Source of the DNA: Leptospira harrisiae
GTDB taxonomy: Bacteria; Spirochaetota; Leptospiria; Leptospirales; Leptospiraceae
Length of the DNA: 64,000 bases
NCBI RefSeq assembly: GCF_002811945.1
Contig: NZ_NPDX01000001.1
Location: 124,001-188,000 of the forward strand
Direction: 5' to 3'
Shown: piece after piece, positions 20,095 to 31,000 of the stretch
Numbering within the stretch: the stretch's first letter is position 1
Layout: every line of letters begins with the position of its first letter
Position numbers and translations under genes: made by a program
The notes under the pieces: model-generated
The model's input: the letters and a program-made list of their open reading frames with translations, nothing else
Database searches by the model: none
What the model was told of the DNA's origin: nothing

Positions 20095-22160
20095 AACAGG
20101 AACTTGATTTAACACAAAGTTTATCTTCATTGAAAGGAATTGGGCCGAAAAGAAAATCCGTACTTTTGGAACATGGGGTCTCTACTTTTTTTGAACTCCT
20201 AACTTATTTTCCTCGTCGATATTTAGATCGTAATTTTACGAAGGACATCATTTTAAAACAAGGCGATGTAGTCACTCTCCTTGGCACTATTGCAGATAGT
20301 TATATTGTTCATGGAAAAAAAAGTAGGTTACTTGTTGGGTTTAGAACCTCAAATAATGAACGAATTAATTTGGTTTTCTTTCGTGGGGTGAATTTTTTTC
20401 ATAAGATTTTTACCGTAGACAGAAAGGTTGTGGTTTCGGGAAAACTTGAATACTTTAAAGGTTATCAAATTCTCCATCCTGAGTATGAATTTTTATCCGA
20501 CAAAGATGATCCAGAAGATTCCATCCATGCAGGTCGAATCATTCCGCTATATCCTTCAACGGAAGCACTCAAAGAAGACGGTCTTGATTCCAAAGGATTA
20601 AGAAAACTCATCCATCAAGTTTTGGACGGGGGAGATATTTCGGAAAATCTCCCACCAAAACTAGTCAAAAAAAGATCGTTACTGGGTCGTAATGAGGCTT
20701 TTCATGAAATTCATTTTCCTGAAACGATGGAAGCAGTACAAATTGCACGGAAAAGATTTGCATACGAAGAATTTTTTTATTTCCAAAGACTTTTATTATA
20801 CAAACAACGAGAACGACAAAAAGTAAAACGATTGTTATGGCCCTTACCTAAATCTCCTTCCAGGGAAAATTTGGAAAAAAACCTTCCTTTCGAATTGACG
20901 GAAGACCAAAAAGTGGCGGTCAATACAATTTTATCACAAACAGGTTCCGATTCCCCAGCGGCTTTTTTACTTCAAGGAGATGTAGGTTCTGGAAAAACCA
21001 TCACGGCCTTACTCATTGGTCTCCATTATATCGATAACCATATCCAAGTAGTTTTTTTGGCACCAACTGAAATTTTGGCACGCCAACATTACCAAACCAT
21101 TTATAAATTTATGGGTAATATGCCGTTTCTTGGCATCGAACTGCTGCTTGGTGGCGAAAATAAAAAAATCCGTTCTGAAAAACTGGCAAGGATCAAAGCT
21201 GGAGAATCCAATATCATCATTGGAACTCACTCTCTACTACAGGAAGATGTCATTTTTTCTGACCTTGGCCTTGTTGTCATTGATGAACAACATAAGTTTG
21301 GTGTAGACCAGAGAGAAACCATTCGTTCTAAAGGAAAAAATCCGGATATCTTGGCTATGACTGCCACACCGATCCCACGCACACTTTGCCTTACCTTGTA
21401 TGGCGATCTAACTCTCGTAAATATAAAAACAAAACCCAAAGGCCGTAAACCCATCGACACTCGTTGGTATAAAGAAGACCGAAGGGCAGGAGTATACAAT
21501 TCGATTCGAAAATATGTGAGTTCGGGAAGACAGTGTTATATTGTTTATCCGTTAGTGGAAGAATCGGAAAAAGTAGATTTGGAATCTTGTACGGTTGCTT
21601 ATGAAAATTTAAGAACCAATGTATTTCCCGAATTAAAAATTGGTTTGTTACACGGTAAAATGAAAAGTGCAGAAAAAGAATCTGTGATGGAAAAATTCAA
21701 ATCTGGTGAAATCCAAATTCTTGTAACAACTACAGTTGTTGAAGTGGGTGTCGATGTTCCAAATGCAACCATTCTCGTTGTAGAACATGCAGATCGGTTT
21801 GGAATTTCCCAATTACACCAGTTACGTGGTCGTGTGGGTAGAAGTGATATAGAAAGTTTTTGTATTTTGATGACAGGGGATTTTATCAGTGATGAAGGCC
21901 GAGACCGATTGGAAGCCCTTGTCACTTCGAATGATGGATATTATTTGGCTGAAAAAGATTTGGCCATTCGTGGACCTGGAGAACTTCTTGGAGTTAAACA
22001 AAGTGGACTTCCTGAATTTAAAATTGCCGATTTGGTATCAGATCGAAGTTTGTTGGATGAAGCCAAAGAGGATGCTTCTTCTTTTCCTTTGGACGATCCT
22101 AAGGAACTTACCGAATTGAGTACAAGATTCAGTGAAGGCAAATTTTTATTTGCGAATTAA
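20091..22160 (+). CDS. recG: ATP-dependent DNA helicase RecG
   Basis: 689 residues, normal for RecG. The protein opens with a helix-hairpin-helix-like segment (LSSLKGIGPKRKSVLLEHGV) and the wedge/OB domain, then the SF2 helicase core: Walker A LLQGDVGSGKTITAL (about residue 300), DEQH box VVIDEQHKFGVDQ, motif III AMTATPIPRTL, then TTTVVEVGVDVPNAT and QLHQLRGRVGRS. RecG reverses stalled forks and branch-migrates Holliday junctions. Start codon overlaps the upstream gene. Confidence 0.96.
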   Translation: MKQELDLTQSLSSLKGIGPKRKSVLLEHGVSTFFELLTYFPRRYLDRNFTKDIILKQGDVVTLLGTIADSYIVHGKKSRLLVGFRTSNNERINLVFFRGVNFFHKIFTVDRKVVVSGKLEYFKGYQILHPEYEFLSDKDDPEDSIHAGRIIPLYPSTEALKEDGLDSKGLRKLIHQVLDGGDISENLPPKLVKKRSLLGRNEAFHEIHFPETMEAVQIARKRFAYEEFFYFQRLLLYKQRERQKVKRLLWPLPKSPSRENLEKNLPFELTEDQKVAVNTILSQTGSDSPAAFLLQGDVGSGKTITALLIGLHYIDNHIQVVFLAPTEILARQHYQTIYKFMGNMPFLGIELLLGGENKKIRSEKLARIKAGESNIIIGTHSLLQEDVIFSDLGLVVIDEQHKFGVDQRETIRSKGKNPDILAMTATPIPRTLCLTLYGDLTLVNIKTKPKGRKPIDTRWYKEDRRAGVYNSIRKYVSSGRQCYIVYPLVEESEKVDLESCTVAYENLRTNVFPELKIGLLHGKMKSAEKESVMEKFKSGEIQILVTTTVVEVGVDVPNATILVVEHADRFGISQLHQLRGRVGRSDIESFCILMTGDFISDEGRDRLEALVTSNDGYYLAEKDLAIRGPGELLGVKQSGLPEFKIADLVSDRSLLDEAKEDASSFPLDDPKELTELSTRFSEGKFLFAN

Positions 22161-22174
22161 TCCAAAAAATTTTA

Positions 22175-22975
22175 ATGAACTTAACTATGTTCCGAACTAA
22201 GTATATTTCCTTTTTATTAGTTTCATTATTTTTGGTCTGTGGTGAAAAACCTGTTAAACCTTCCCAATCAGATTTATATTTAGGAATTGAAAAAACGTCT
22301 TATTTGACTGGTAAATTTAATTCTCCTGGTCCATTAGCGCCTGTTATCTTGGAAGATAACGAAAGGGAACATTTCCTTCGCCCAGATGTCAAAAAAGCTC
22401 TCCATCAAATGATAAATGATTTTGAAGATTCTAAACCAGCTTCTTACAAACAACATATCTTTTTGGTTTCTTCATTCCGTAATTTTAGCCATCAAAAAGG
22501 AATTTGGGAATCCAAGTTTACTGGTAAAAAAGTAATGCGATCTCCAATTAAAGGAAAAACGGCAGATGAGATTGTCGGATTGATTTTGGAATTTTCAAGT
22601 GCTCCAGGAACTTCTCGACACCACTGGGGAACCGATTTTGATATCAATGCTTTGGACAATTCATATTTTGAAGAAAATGGAAAAGGTAAAATTCTATATG
22701 ATTGGCTGAAACAAAATGCTTCTAAATATGGGTTTTGCCAACCTTACAATCGTTTATCAACAAGAAATAATAAAGGATACCAAGAAGAAAAGTGGCATTG
22801 GTCTTATGCCCCTATATCCAATCAATTAACGAAAGAATGGATCAAAGGGTATTCAGCAGGTGAGATTCAATTGGCTGGAAGTTTTTTAGGAGCTGACGTA
22901 CTCGGCGACCGGGCTTTGGATTATGTAAGTTCCATAAACCCGGATTGTGAAAAAATTAAAAGTCCTACTTTATAA
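22175..22975 (+). CDS. D-alanyl-D-alanine carboxypeptidase-like lipoprotein (VanY, peptidase M15)
   Basis: 266 residues. The N-terminus is a lipoprotein signal (FLLVSLFLVC, Cys at about residue 22). The M15 metallopeptidase motif GTSRHHWGTDFDIN holds the first zinc His and Asp, and EEKWHWSY near residue 210 supplies the catalytic Glu and last His. Such enzymes trim the terminal D-Ala of peptidoglycan peptides. It lies 14 bp after recG and overlaps galE tail to tail by 6 bp. Probably anchored in the periplasm. Confidence 0.85.
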   Translation: MNLTMFRTKYISFLLVSLFLVCGEKPVKPSQSDLYLGIEKTSYLTGKFNSPGPLAPVILEDNEREHFLRPDVKKALHQMINDFEDSKPASYKQHIFLVSSFRNFSHQKGIWESKFTGKKVMRSPIKGKTADEIVGLILEFSSAPGTSRHHWGTDFDINALDNSYFEENGKGKILYDWLKQNASKYGFCQPYNRLSTRNNKGYQEEKWHWSYAPISNQLTKEWIKGYSAGEIQLAGSFLGADVLGDRALDYVSSINPDCEKIKSPTL

Positions 22976-23938
22976 GTTTTTATAAAGATTCCACATACTT
23001 GAGAGAAGGGTTTCCGCATCGCTGTGTACTGGTTTCCAATTTAAAAGTTCTCTTGCTTTTGCTGAAGATGCCAAAAGTTTTGCAGGGTCTCCCATTCGCC
23101 TTGGACCTGTTTTGTGGGAAATTTTTTTTCCCACTACTTTTTCAGAAAGGTCAGCCATTTCTTTGACTGAATATCCAGATTCCGATCCTAAATTAACCGT
23201 TAAACTTTCGTTTTTTGACATGATGTAGTTTAGTGCCAATACATGGGCTTTGGCTAAATCTGAAACATGGATATAGTCACGAACACAAGTTCCATCGTCG
23301 GTTTCATAATCAGTTCCAAAAATTTCATATCCGTTGCGAATTCCAGAAGCTGCTTCCATGATGATGGGCAATAAATTGGCAGGAGTTTTTTCTATCCCTT
23401 TGATTCTACCTTTTGGATCATAACCTGCTGCATTGAAATAACGCAATCTAGCTGATTTTAATCCTTTGAGTTTATCAAACCATTCCAGGTTTTCTTCTAT
23501 ACATAACTTTGTATAACCGTAGTAGTTTTCAGGATTTAAAGGATGGTTTTCATCGATAGGAAGGTATTTTGGTGCTCCATATACTGCTGCTGAAGAAGAA
23601 AAAACAAAATACTTACAATCATATTTTACCATTGCATCTAACAAGGTAAAGGATCCATTTAAGTTGTTCATTGTATACTTAAGTGGATCCGTCATGGATT
23701 CACCGGCAGCCTTCCATGCGGCAAAATGAAATACGGCATCTATTTTTTTTGCAAATGTTTGTTTTAATACTTCGGGATTTTGAATTTCCCCTTTGATGAA
23801 TTCGTTTCCAGGAAACAAATTGGCTTCGTTTCCTTTTTCCATATCATCAACAACAAGGATCTCATGGCCAAGTTCCATTAGTTCTAACACAATATGGCTT
23901 CCAATGTAACCGGCTCCCCCGGTAACGAGAACTCTCAT
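22970..23938 (-). CDS. galE: UDP-glucose 4-epimerase
   Basis: 322 residues of the extended short-chain dehydrogenase family. The NAD motif GGAGYIGSHIVLEL is at the N-terminus, the catalytic Ser is in FSSSAAVYG, and the YxxxK pair in NYYGYTKLCIEE. GalE interconverts UDP-glucose and UDP-galactose, feeding surface polysaccharide. The start overlaps the lpxA stop by 4 bp, linking it to lipopolysaccharide synthesis. Length is slightly short but complete. Confidence 0.92.
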   Translation of the reverse strand: MRVLVTGGAGYIGSHIVLELMELGHEILVVDDMEKGNEANLFPGNEFIKGEIQNPEVLKQTFAKKIDAVFHFAAWKAAGESMTDPLKYTMNNLNGSFTLLDAMVKYDCKYFVFSSSAAVYGAPKYLPIDENHPLNPENYYGYTKLCIEENLEWFDKLKGLKSARLRYFNAAGYDPKGRIKGIEKTPANLLPIIMEAASGIRNGYEIFGTDYETDDGTCVRDYIHVSDLAKAHVLALNYIMSKNESLTVNLGSESGYSVKEMADLSEKVVGKKISHKTGPRRMGDPAKLLASSAKARELLNWKPVHSDAETLLSSMWNLYKNL

Positions 23939-24741
23939 TCTTCGTCAGATCCACCTGAAACAAAACGGTGATCGACTACTCCGCGTTTGCTTGTTTCAAA
24001 GAATTCAATGATTTTTTTAACTTCAGGGGCTGGGTTTGGATCTTTTTTCAATTCAGTCAGAGCTTGTTTGGTATTAAGGCCACTGTGGTAAATGATTTTG
24101 TAAACACGTTTGATTGCCAACCGAACATCTGCAGAAATTCCTGCGCGTTTCATACCGACAACGTTCAAACTAACGACTGCTCCAGGATGTCCGTCTACAG
24201 TTGCATAAGGAGGAACATCTTTTACTACTTTTGTCAGTCCAGCTAACATAGCATAATCAGAAACCCTGACAAATTGATGAACTCCAACAGAACCGGAAAT
24301 AAAAACCTTATCGCCAATGACAACATGGCCTGCAAGCATCGTGTTTTGGACGATAATGTTGTGATCACCAACAATCACATCATGAGCAAGGTGAACATTT
24401 CCCATAAGATAGTTATTATGTCCTAAGGTTGTAGCTTTTCCTTCTACGGTTCCTCTGTGTAAAATGACATTTTCGCGAAAATGATTATGGTCACCGATTT
24501 CCAAATAAGTCTTTGTTTCCGGTTTGAAGGCTAAATCTTGAGGTAATCCGCCGTAACTTCCCCCTGAAGACAGTTTGTTGAACTTACCAATCCGTGTCCC
24601 AGATAGGATTTTGACATGGGATTCAATGACGGTTCCTTCTCCGATTTTGACATCTTTCTCAATGATACAAAACGGTCCTACTTCTACGGACTCATGGAGT
24701 TCCGCCTTCGGATCGATGATGGCAGTGGGGTGAATTTTCAT
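23935..24741 (-). CDS. lpxA: Acyl-ACP--UDP-N-acetylglucosamine O-acyltransferase
   Basis: 268 residues of left-handed parallel beta-helix hexapeptide repeats followed by a helical C-terminus. The active-site segment NYLMGNVHLAHDVIVGDHN includes the catalytic His, and the opening IHPTAIIDPKAELHESV is typical of LpxA. It performs the first acylation of lipid A synthesis. Leptospires are reported to use an amino-sugar variant acceptor, which cannot be judged here. It forms an operon with galE. Confidence 0.93.
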   Translation of the reverse strand: MKIHPTAIIDPKAELHESVEVGPFCIIEKDVKIGEGTVIESHVKILSGTRIGKFNKLSSGGSYGGLPQDLAFKPETKTYLEIGDHNHFRENVILHRGTVEGKATTLGHNNYLMGNVHLAHDVIVGDHNIIVQNTMLAGHVVIGDKVFISGSVGVHQFVRVSDYAMLAGLTKVVKDVPPYATVDGHPGAVVSLNVVGMKRAGISADVRLAIKRVYKIIYHSGLNTKQALTELKKDPNPAPEVKKIIEFFETSKRGVVDHRFVSGGSDEE

Positions 24742-24845
24742 AGTGTTTTACAAAAAAAACCAATTCCTAGGTCATGCAAATGATTTTTTAAAATGTAATT
24801 TACACGCTTTTGTGCGTCTGTTTTCTTTTGGTAGGGTGGTGTAAC

Positions 24846-25193
24846 TTGCTTATTGATTGGTTGCGAATTGAATCTTTAGTGGATATGAACGATCCAGAGG
24901 ACCGAGCCTGGTTAAAAGAGATGATCACCTCTCTTTTAGAAAATATGGCAACTCGGATTGAAAATCTAAATCGTCTTTTGGTCTCCAAAGAACCAAAGGA
25001 CCTTCAGGCAGAGTTACACCAAATCAAAGGTGTGGCCGCAAATTTTGGATTGGCAGCTCTTTCCGAGGTTGTGGTCAAAGCGGAAGGTTTTGCAAAAACT
25101 GGCGAGATAGAATCTTCTGTCGAAGAAGGAAAAAAAATCGCTGCGATTTGGGAATCTACCAGACAAGAATTAGAAAAAAAGTTTTCTACTTAA
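24846..25193 (+). CDS. Histidine phosphotransfer (Hpt) domain protein
   Basis: I choose TTG 24846, giving MLIDWLRIESL as N-terminus, which matches the usual I-D-W start of Hpt proteins; an earlier TTG at 24810 would add a short Cys-rich stretch without similarity. About 115 residues. The phosphorylatable His is in LHQIKGVAANFGLAAL. Hpt proteins relay phosphate between response-regulator receiver domains. It stands alone, divergent from lpxA and convergent with the next gene, so its partners are elsewhere. Confidence 0.85.
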   Translation: MLIDWLRIESLVDMNDPEDRAWLKEMITSLLENMATRIENLNRLLVSKEPKDLQAELHQIKGVAANFGLAALSEVVVKAEGFAKTGEIESSVEEGKKIAAIWESTRQELEKKFST

Positions 25194-25199
25194 TCTGAA

Positions 25200-26597
25200 T
25201 TAACTTGCGGTTGCCATTTCAACAGCCGCCTTGCTTCCGTTATAAATTCCTTCTAAAGTATTCCTAATCACAGACTCGTTCATTCTGAGTAATAAATCAT
25301 CTGATTCAGTAAAAATATGTACGAGTTCTTTTGCGTGCGTTGCTTCTCTACATTCCACTGTTCCTTCACCAAGTTCTAAGGAGCGAATCACTGAAGCCGC
25401 TTCATGATCTCCCACTCTGCGAATAAAAAGTTTAGGAACAGGATAAAATGCAAGTTCCGATGGTTTTGTGATAAGAACATCAGAAACACGAATCAATCTT
25501 TCAGTAGCTGAAAAAGCTTCTGTATGGGTTGGAAAATGAAATACTACAACTGGTGGATTGTTTTCATGATCTTCAGAACGTAAAGGATGACGTTTGATAA
25601 ATTGAATTAAATCTTCCCAAGTATTGATTGATAAGTAAGGAATTTTTTGAACAATCAAATATTCTTCTATGGCTTTTAATACTTTTGTATGATCTCCAGT
25701 ATTAATCCAAAAGACTGCTTTTTTGTTCTGTAGGTGTTTTTTAGAAAGCCTTATTAAATCTAAAACATATCCTTTTTGTGCACCAGCCCCACCGATGGGG
25801 ATAAGAAACCTTCTACATTTTTTTGCATCAATTCTTCGAACACGATTTTCACTATCTGTCACTGCATTTGTCACAATGTCCTCAGAAACCCAATGTCCAG
25901 CCACAGCAATGTTCTCTTTCGGAACTCCCATTTGGATGAATTTGGAATATGCTGAAGGAGATTGGACTAAGTTGAGTGCACCCGGAACTAATAAATAATA
26001 TTGAGGGTAGTTATCACAAACAAGATGGATCGTTTTTTGAAATCCTGAGGTTACGGCAATCTGACCATTTAACGGGTATGTGGTGATGATAGGGGACTCT
26101 GTTGGGATTCCATTCATGAGTCCCTTGTAAAGTTCTGCCAATTGGTTTGAAAGTTCTAAGGAAGTGAGATTTCCTTGAGACATAAGCTGCCCCCAAAGCC
26201 ATTCGGCTGGACCACCAATTTCAGCACTCAGTCTTGAAAAATAACTGTAACCCGAATCAATGTCGGCTATTGCTGTGGCCTCCGGAGATTTGATGGCAAG
26301 TAGGTCATGTAAGTAGGTGGGAATTTGTTTTTTTAAAGAAAAAGAATAAACAGAAAGAGCCATCCGGTGGTGGCCATATCCCATACGAATGGTTCCCACA
26401 ACCAATCGTTTTTGGAGAGGTTCGTTGCCTTTGTCTGAGATGAGGTCTAAACCTGGATAAAGAGGAGAAGGGGAAGAGAATAAAGGAACGGTTGTATTGC
26501 CTATGGAATAACGTTTTTGGAGGATTCCGCGAATGAGACCTGCGGTTTGTTTGGATAAAAAGCCGGTTTCCAGGCCGAACATGGGTTCTCGATTCAT
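25200..26597 (-). CDS. MGDG-synthase/MurG-like GT-B glycosyltransferase family protein
   Basis: 465 residues. Near residue 66 the motif VVGTIRMGYGHHRMALSV resembles the N-terminal glycine/His motif (GHGHxxAA) of MGDG-synthase-like glycosyltransferases. In the C-terminal half, FLIPIGGAGAQKG and VLITKPSELAFYPVPKLF with VGDHEAASVIRS resemble the nucleotide-sugar-binding half of GT-B enzymes. I would expect it to act on a lipid acceptor at the membrane, but donor and acceptor are unknown. It converges on the Hpt gene with a 6-bp gap. Confidence 0.6.
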   Translation of the reverse strand: MNREPMFGLETGFLSKQTAGLIRGILQKRYSIGNTTVPLFSSPSPLYPGLDLISDKGNEPLQKRLVVGTIRMGYGHHRMALSVYSFSLKKQIPTYLHDLLAIKSPEATAIADIDSGYSYFSRLSAEIGGPAEWLWGQLMSQGNLTSLELSNQLAELYKGLMNGIPTESPIITTYPLNGQIAVTSGFQKTIHLVCDNYPQYYLLVPGALNLVQSPSAYSKFIQMGVPKENIAVAGHWVSEDIVTNAVTDSENRVRRIDAKKCRRFLIPIGGAGAQKGYVLDLIRLSKKHLQNKKAVFWINTGDHTKVLKAIEEYLIVQKIPYLSINTWEDLIQFIKRHPLRSEDHENNPPVVVFHFPTHTEAFSATERLIRVSDVLITKPSELAFYPVPKLFIRRVGDHEAASVIRSLELGEGTVECREATHAKELVHIFTESDDLLLRMNESVIRNTLEGIYNGSKAAVEMATAS

Positions 26598-26686
26598 GTG
26601 GGAAGTCTATCTATCTTCGATTCCCTTTCAAGTGAAATTTCAATTCTTAGCTGACAGGTGACTAAATTTGACCATTCCTGGTATCT

Positions 26687-27868
26687 ATGGAACAAGTATA
26701 TATATTGGGCGGACTCAGATCCGCATTCGGTAGTTTTGGCGGAACTCTCAAAGATATGAGTGCCGTAGACCTTGGAGTCGAAGTCTCCAAAGCCGCACTT
26801 CTAAAAACCGGTGTGGATCCTTCTCTCATCGAAGAAAGTATTTTTGGGAATGTTATTCCTACAGGAAAAGATGGAATCTATTTAGCACGACATATTGGTT
26901 TGAAATCTGGAGTTCCGATAGCAAGCCCGGCACTCACACTCAACAGACTTTGTGGTTCTGGTATGGAGGCTGTCATCCAAGCTGCCAAAAAAATTATGTT
27001 GGGAGAAGCACATACAGTTCTCGCTGGTGGTGTTGAATCAATGAGTAACGCGCCTTATGTGGTACGTAATGCAAGATTTGGTGTCCGTTATGGAAATTCT
27101 GAATTTGAGGATTCATTGGCCACTGGTTTGACAGACATATATGTTGAACTACCAATGGGAATGACTGCAGAAAATTTATCTGACCAATATAAAATTTCTA
27201 GAGAAGAACAAGATCTTTGGGCTGCGACTTCTCAAGAAAGAGCAGAAGAAGCAACAAACAAAGGTATCTTAAAAGATGAGATCCATCCAATTACGATTAG
27301 CGGAAAAAATCCAATCGTATTCGATAAAGATGAATTCATTAAAGGAAAGGCTGGTGCTACAAAATTAGCCACATTGAAACCTGCTTTCAAAAAAGATGGA
27401 ACAGTCACTGCAGGAAATGCATCTGGTATCAACGATGGTGCTTCTGCATTGATTGTGGCTTCTGCTTCCCAAGCAAAAAAATTAGGAAAAGAACCTTTGG
27501 CCATTGTGAAATCATGGGGACATGCTGGCTGTGATCCTGCAAAGATGGGAATTGGACCTGCTATTGCAATCCCTGCTGCTTTACAAAAAGCAGGACTCAG
27601 TTTAAAAGACATCGGTCTTTTTGAAGTCAACGAAGCATTTGCTGCGCAATATTTGGCAGTCCAAAAAGAACTGGGACTTGATCCTAAAATTACCAATGTG
27701 AATGGTGGTGCCGTTGCGATCGGACATCCACTCGGAGCATCTGGAAACCGCGTCACATTGACATTGGCTTTGGAAATGCAAAGACGAGGAGTTAAATACG
27801 GTGTCGCCTCACTTTGTATTGGTGGTGGACAAGGGATTGCGATCGTTTTAGAAAACCCGAAAGCATAA
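26687..27868 (+). CDS. Acetyl-CoA acetyltransferase (thiolase family)
   Basis: 393 residues. The nucleophilic Cys is in [18 protein letters not shown] (about residue 89), the His in [16 protein letters not shown] (about 349) and the second Cys in [13 protein letters not shown] (about 379), so all thiolase catalytic residues are present. It condenses or cleaves acetoacetyl-CoA or longer 3-ketoacyl-CoA. The single-subunit AtoB-like form fits best. It is transcribed alone; the divergent glycosyltransferase gene starts 90 bp away. Confidence 0.93.
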   Translation: MEQVYILGGLRSAFGSFGGTLKDMSAVDLGVEVSKAALLKTGVDPSLIEESIFGNVIPTGKDGIYLARHIGLKSGVPIASPALTLNRLCGSGMEAVIQAAKKIMLGEAHTVLAGGVESMSNAPYVVRNARFGVRYGNSEFEDSLATGLTDIYVELPMGMTAENLSDQYKISREEQDLWAATSQERAEEATNKGILKDEIHPITISGKNPIVFDKDEFIKGKAGATKLATLKPAFKKDGTVTAGNASGINDGASALIVASASQAKKLGKEPLAIVKSWGHAGCDPAKMGIGPAIAIPAALQKAGLSLKDIGLFEVNEAFAAQYLAVQKELGLDPKITNVNGGAVAIGHPLGASGNRVTLTLALEMQRRGVKYGVASLCIGGGQGIAIVLENPKA

Positions 27869-28084
27869 CCTTCTAGAATAAAAAAACTTCAGAATTGTTT
27901 GATTGCCTCTTTCCCCGGCAGCGATTTCTGCCAGGTGGAAGGAGGACTTCTTGGAAGTAAAAAACCAATATCTGCTTAGGACTCAGTCGATTTTCGTCGA
28001 TGTTAGTAGTAATGTATGGATTTGGACTCCTCTTTGAAATCGCGTTTCCTAGAGCTTCAAATCCTCATTGTAGCGAATCATTAA
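27869..28084 (+). other. Intergenic region before the exporter locus
   Basis: 216 bp. It contains a small hairpin GGCAG-CGATTT-CTGCC (27918-27933) with no T-tract. A 22-codon frame at 28016-28084 (MDLDSSLKSRFLELQILIVA and two more residues) ends with TAA directly against the ATG of the first exporter gene. That frame lacks a clear ribosome-binding site, so it may be chance or a short upstream peptide. I could not place a confident promoter. Confidence 0.35.
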
Positions 28085-31000
28085 ATGCAATCGGAAGTTA
28101 GGCGAAATCTTGAAAAAATTCGAACCGTATTTCGCAGTAATTACTTACTTGCGGAATTGGATGAAACGGAAAGAGAAAATCTTTTGCCTTTCATTGAGGT
28201 ACGTTTTGTTCGATTAGGGCAACACTTAATCAAAGCCAACCAAATGCCTGATTATATCCATTTTGTCTTAACGGGCAGATTTGGAATGAAACAAAACAAA
28301 CAAGACCTAAATTTAGGTAGGTATGCTTTTGTTGAGGTTGGTGAATCGATTGGAGAAAGAATTACACTTACAAAAACTCCATCAAAACATGATTATTATG
28401 CTTTAGAGCCTTCAATAGTTTTATTACTTCCTACAACTCGTTTTTTAAAGTTAGTTGAATCTCATCCCGAGATTGCTGAAAAGGCAAAACGTCGAGAGGA
28501 AGAACAAGAAAAATTCCATTACGTTCGTAAACTTAGTTTCTTCGATGAATTATCGCCTGAAGAAATCAAACTCATCCTTAAGTCCATTCAGTTGGTAAAA
28601 GTTGGGCAGGGAGATTTTATATTTTCCGAAGGGGAAGAAGGAGATGCTGCTTATATTGTTAGATCTGGAAAAATTCAGATTAGGACAGAAAATCCAAGGA
28701 AAATAATCTCCATTATGCGTTCGGGAGATATTCTCGGTGAAATAGCCATCTTCAAACAACAGAAACGTTTAGCAAGTGCCGTTGCTTCAGAGGATTCTGA
28801 TCTATATAAAATACCCGGTGCTGTTTTTCGTAAGGTCATCGGTGTTGAAAAAGGAAACAAGTTAGAAGAAATAGTTCAATCGCGGTTGTTACGTTATTCA
28901 ACATACAAAGCAAAAGAAAAAGAAGAAAATACAATCCGGCCATTTGTATCCAAACGTTTTGAAATGCGAAAGGCCACCAAAAAAATCTACATAGAACAAG
29001 TGACAACTGACCAACTAACTTTAGTTGGATTAGTTTGCTCTGAATTGGCGTTAAGAGCATTTGATAAACCTTTGCCGACCAATTGGAAAATTAGAATAAA
29101 AAATGAATTAAATAGAAATATTGTTCCTGGAATTTTTGAATTAGCGATCGAATTAGAAAAACTTGGGTTTTTAACAAAACAACAACACCTCTCAACAGAA
29201 CAACTTGCTGAATTGGAAAATCCAGTTTTTATAACTGATGATGAAAGTGTTCCTTGTCTCTTGTACTTATATGATAAAGATTTAGATGCGGTTCTCATCT
29301 CACATCCAATCAAGGGAGTGTATGAACTTTCTATATCTCAATTTTTAAATATTTGGGATGGGGTGATACTTCAATTTTCACCTGCGCCAGCAACTATGTC
29401 AGCTGATGTCAGTTTGATTAGTTTTTTTAAAGAACTTCGATTGTTGTTTAGTCCTCAAAAAAGTGAAATCCGTTGGATATTGGTAGCTACAGTTTTTTCC
29501 GCATTATTGACTTTATCTTTACCGTATTTGATTCGTCAGGTGGTGGATCAGGTATTAGTTTTTTCAGACAGGAATTTTTTATTTACATTAGTGATTGGTG
29601 TGGCGCTTGCAATATTTTTCCAAACCTTGTTTTCTCTTTTCCGGAATTTGATTGCAATTGGACTCATGCAAAGTTTGGAATACAATTATTTTGTTCGATT
29701 TTTTCAACACATATTGAACTTAACCTTACCTGAATTTAGAAAATTTGAAACAGGAGATTTCACACAAAGGCTAAAAGAAAACCAACGAATACTCGAAATT
29801 ACACAAAGATCAGGGCTATTTTTGATTTTGGATTTGGTAACTTTGCCAATTTATCTTTTTATTTTATTTCGTTTAGATAATAGCCTTACCTTCGTTGGGT
29901 TGTTCTTTTTAATTATATATTCATTGTTTGTTGTTCGTTCCAGTGCAAAAATTAAAAAATTACAAAAACATAGTTTTGAATCTAAAAAGAAAACTACTTC
30001 TTTTTTTCTGTCGTTATTTGCAGGAATGCCACTGATTAAATCAGCCGCTATGGAAAGTCGATACCTGTCAAAGGGACTCAATGAAATTGCAAGAACCATT
30101 CTCACAAATCTAAGAGTTGGGAAACGGGTCCATATTCTAGAATTGGTGAGTAAGTTTTTTGAACAGATTGGTTTAATTTCTGTCATTGCGTTTGGAGTGA
30201 GTGATGTTTTAGATGAAACACTTTCACTTGGAAGTTTTTTGGCATTTCTGGTTCTGTATTCTCTTCTAATGGAACCTATTGTTCGACTATGCCATTTGTA
30301 TGAAGACTTAAGTGAACTTAGAGAGTCAAGAATGCGACTCACAGAAATATATTCTTTACCTGGAGAAGTTGTCAGCCAACGTCCGTTTGGCGAATTACCA
30401 AGGTTAACAGGAAAAATTACTTTAGATCATATTAGTTTTCGTTATTCAGAAACAAGTCCCGATATTCTTTCTGATATTAATTTGGAAATTGAAGCAGGAG
30501 AAAAAATAGCCATCGTAGGGAGGAGTGGATGCGGAAAATCAACGTTAATGAGAGTTATGATGGGTACACTTTCACCGAGTAAAGGAAAAGTTTTTGTTGA
30601 TTCCTTTGACCTCTCTACTTTAGACCCAGAAGAAGTTAGAATTCAATTTGGGGCTGTTGAACAAAATCCAATTTTGTTTTCTGGTACTATTGCAGAAAAT
30701 TTATCTAAAAAAAATCCATCCTTAAACAAAGAATCACTACTTGCTGGAGCAAAGTTAGCCTCTGTTGATTTATTTGTTGATCGGTTCCCAATGAAGTACG
30801 AAACAAAAATTGGAGAGTCTGGAATTGGACTTTCCGGTGGCCAGAGACAAAGGTTAGCTATTGCAAGAGCATTAGTTACAAATCCAAGTATTTTGTTTTT
30901 GGATGAACCTACTTCAGCATTAGATTCAGAAACGGAATCACATATTCAGTCTCAATGGGAAACTGTATTCCAAGATAGAACTGTCATTCAAATCTCACAT

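Noticed and set aside
27232..27756. 174-codon open frame antisense to the thiolase gene
   Set aside because: It mirrors codon bias of the thiolase on the other strand, has no ribosome-binding site and resembles no protein; the sense gene is complete.
27918..27933. Further copy of the intergenic hairpin repeat before the exporter locus
   Set aside because: GGCAG-CGATTT-CTGCC shares only short words with the repeat and lacks the GATTG-x-AGCG core.
29851..30342. 163-codon frame antisense to the first exporter
   Set aside because: It is basic and low in complexity, as expected for a shadow of the membrane-domain coding strand.
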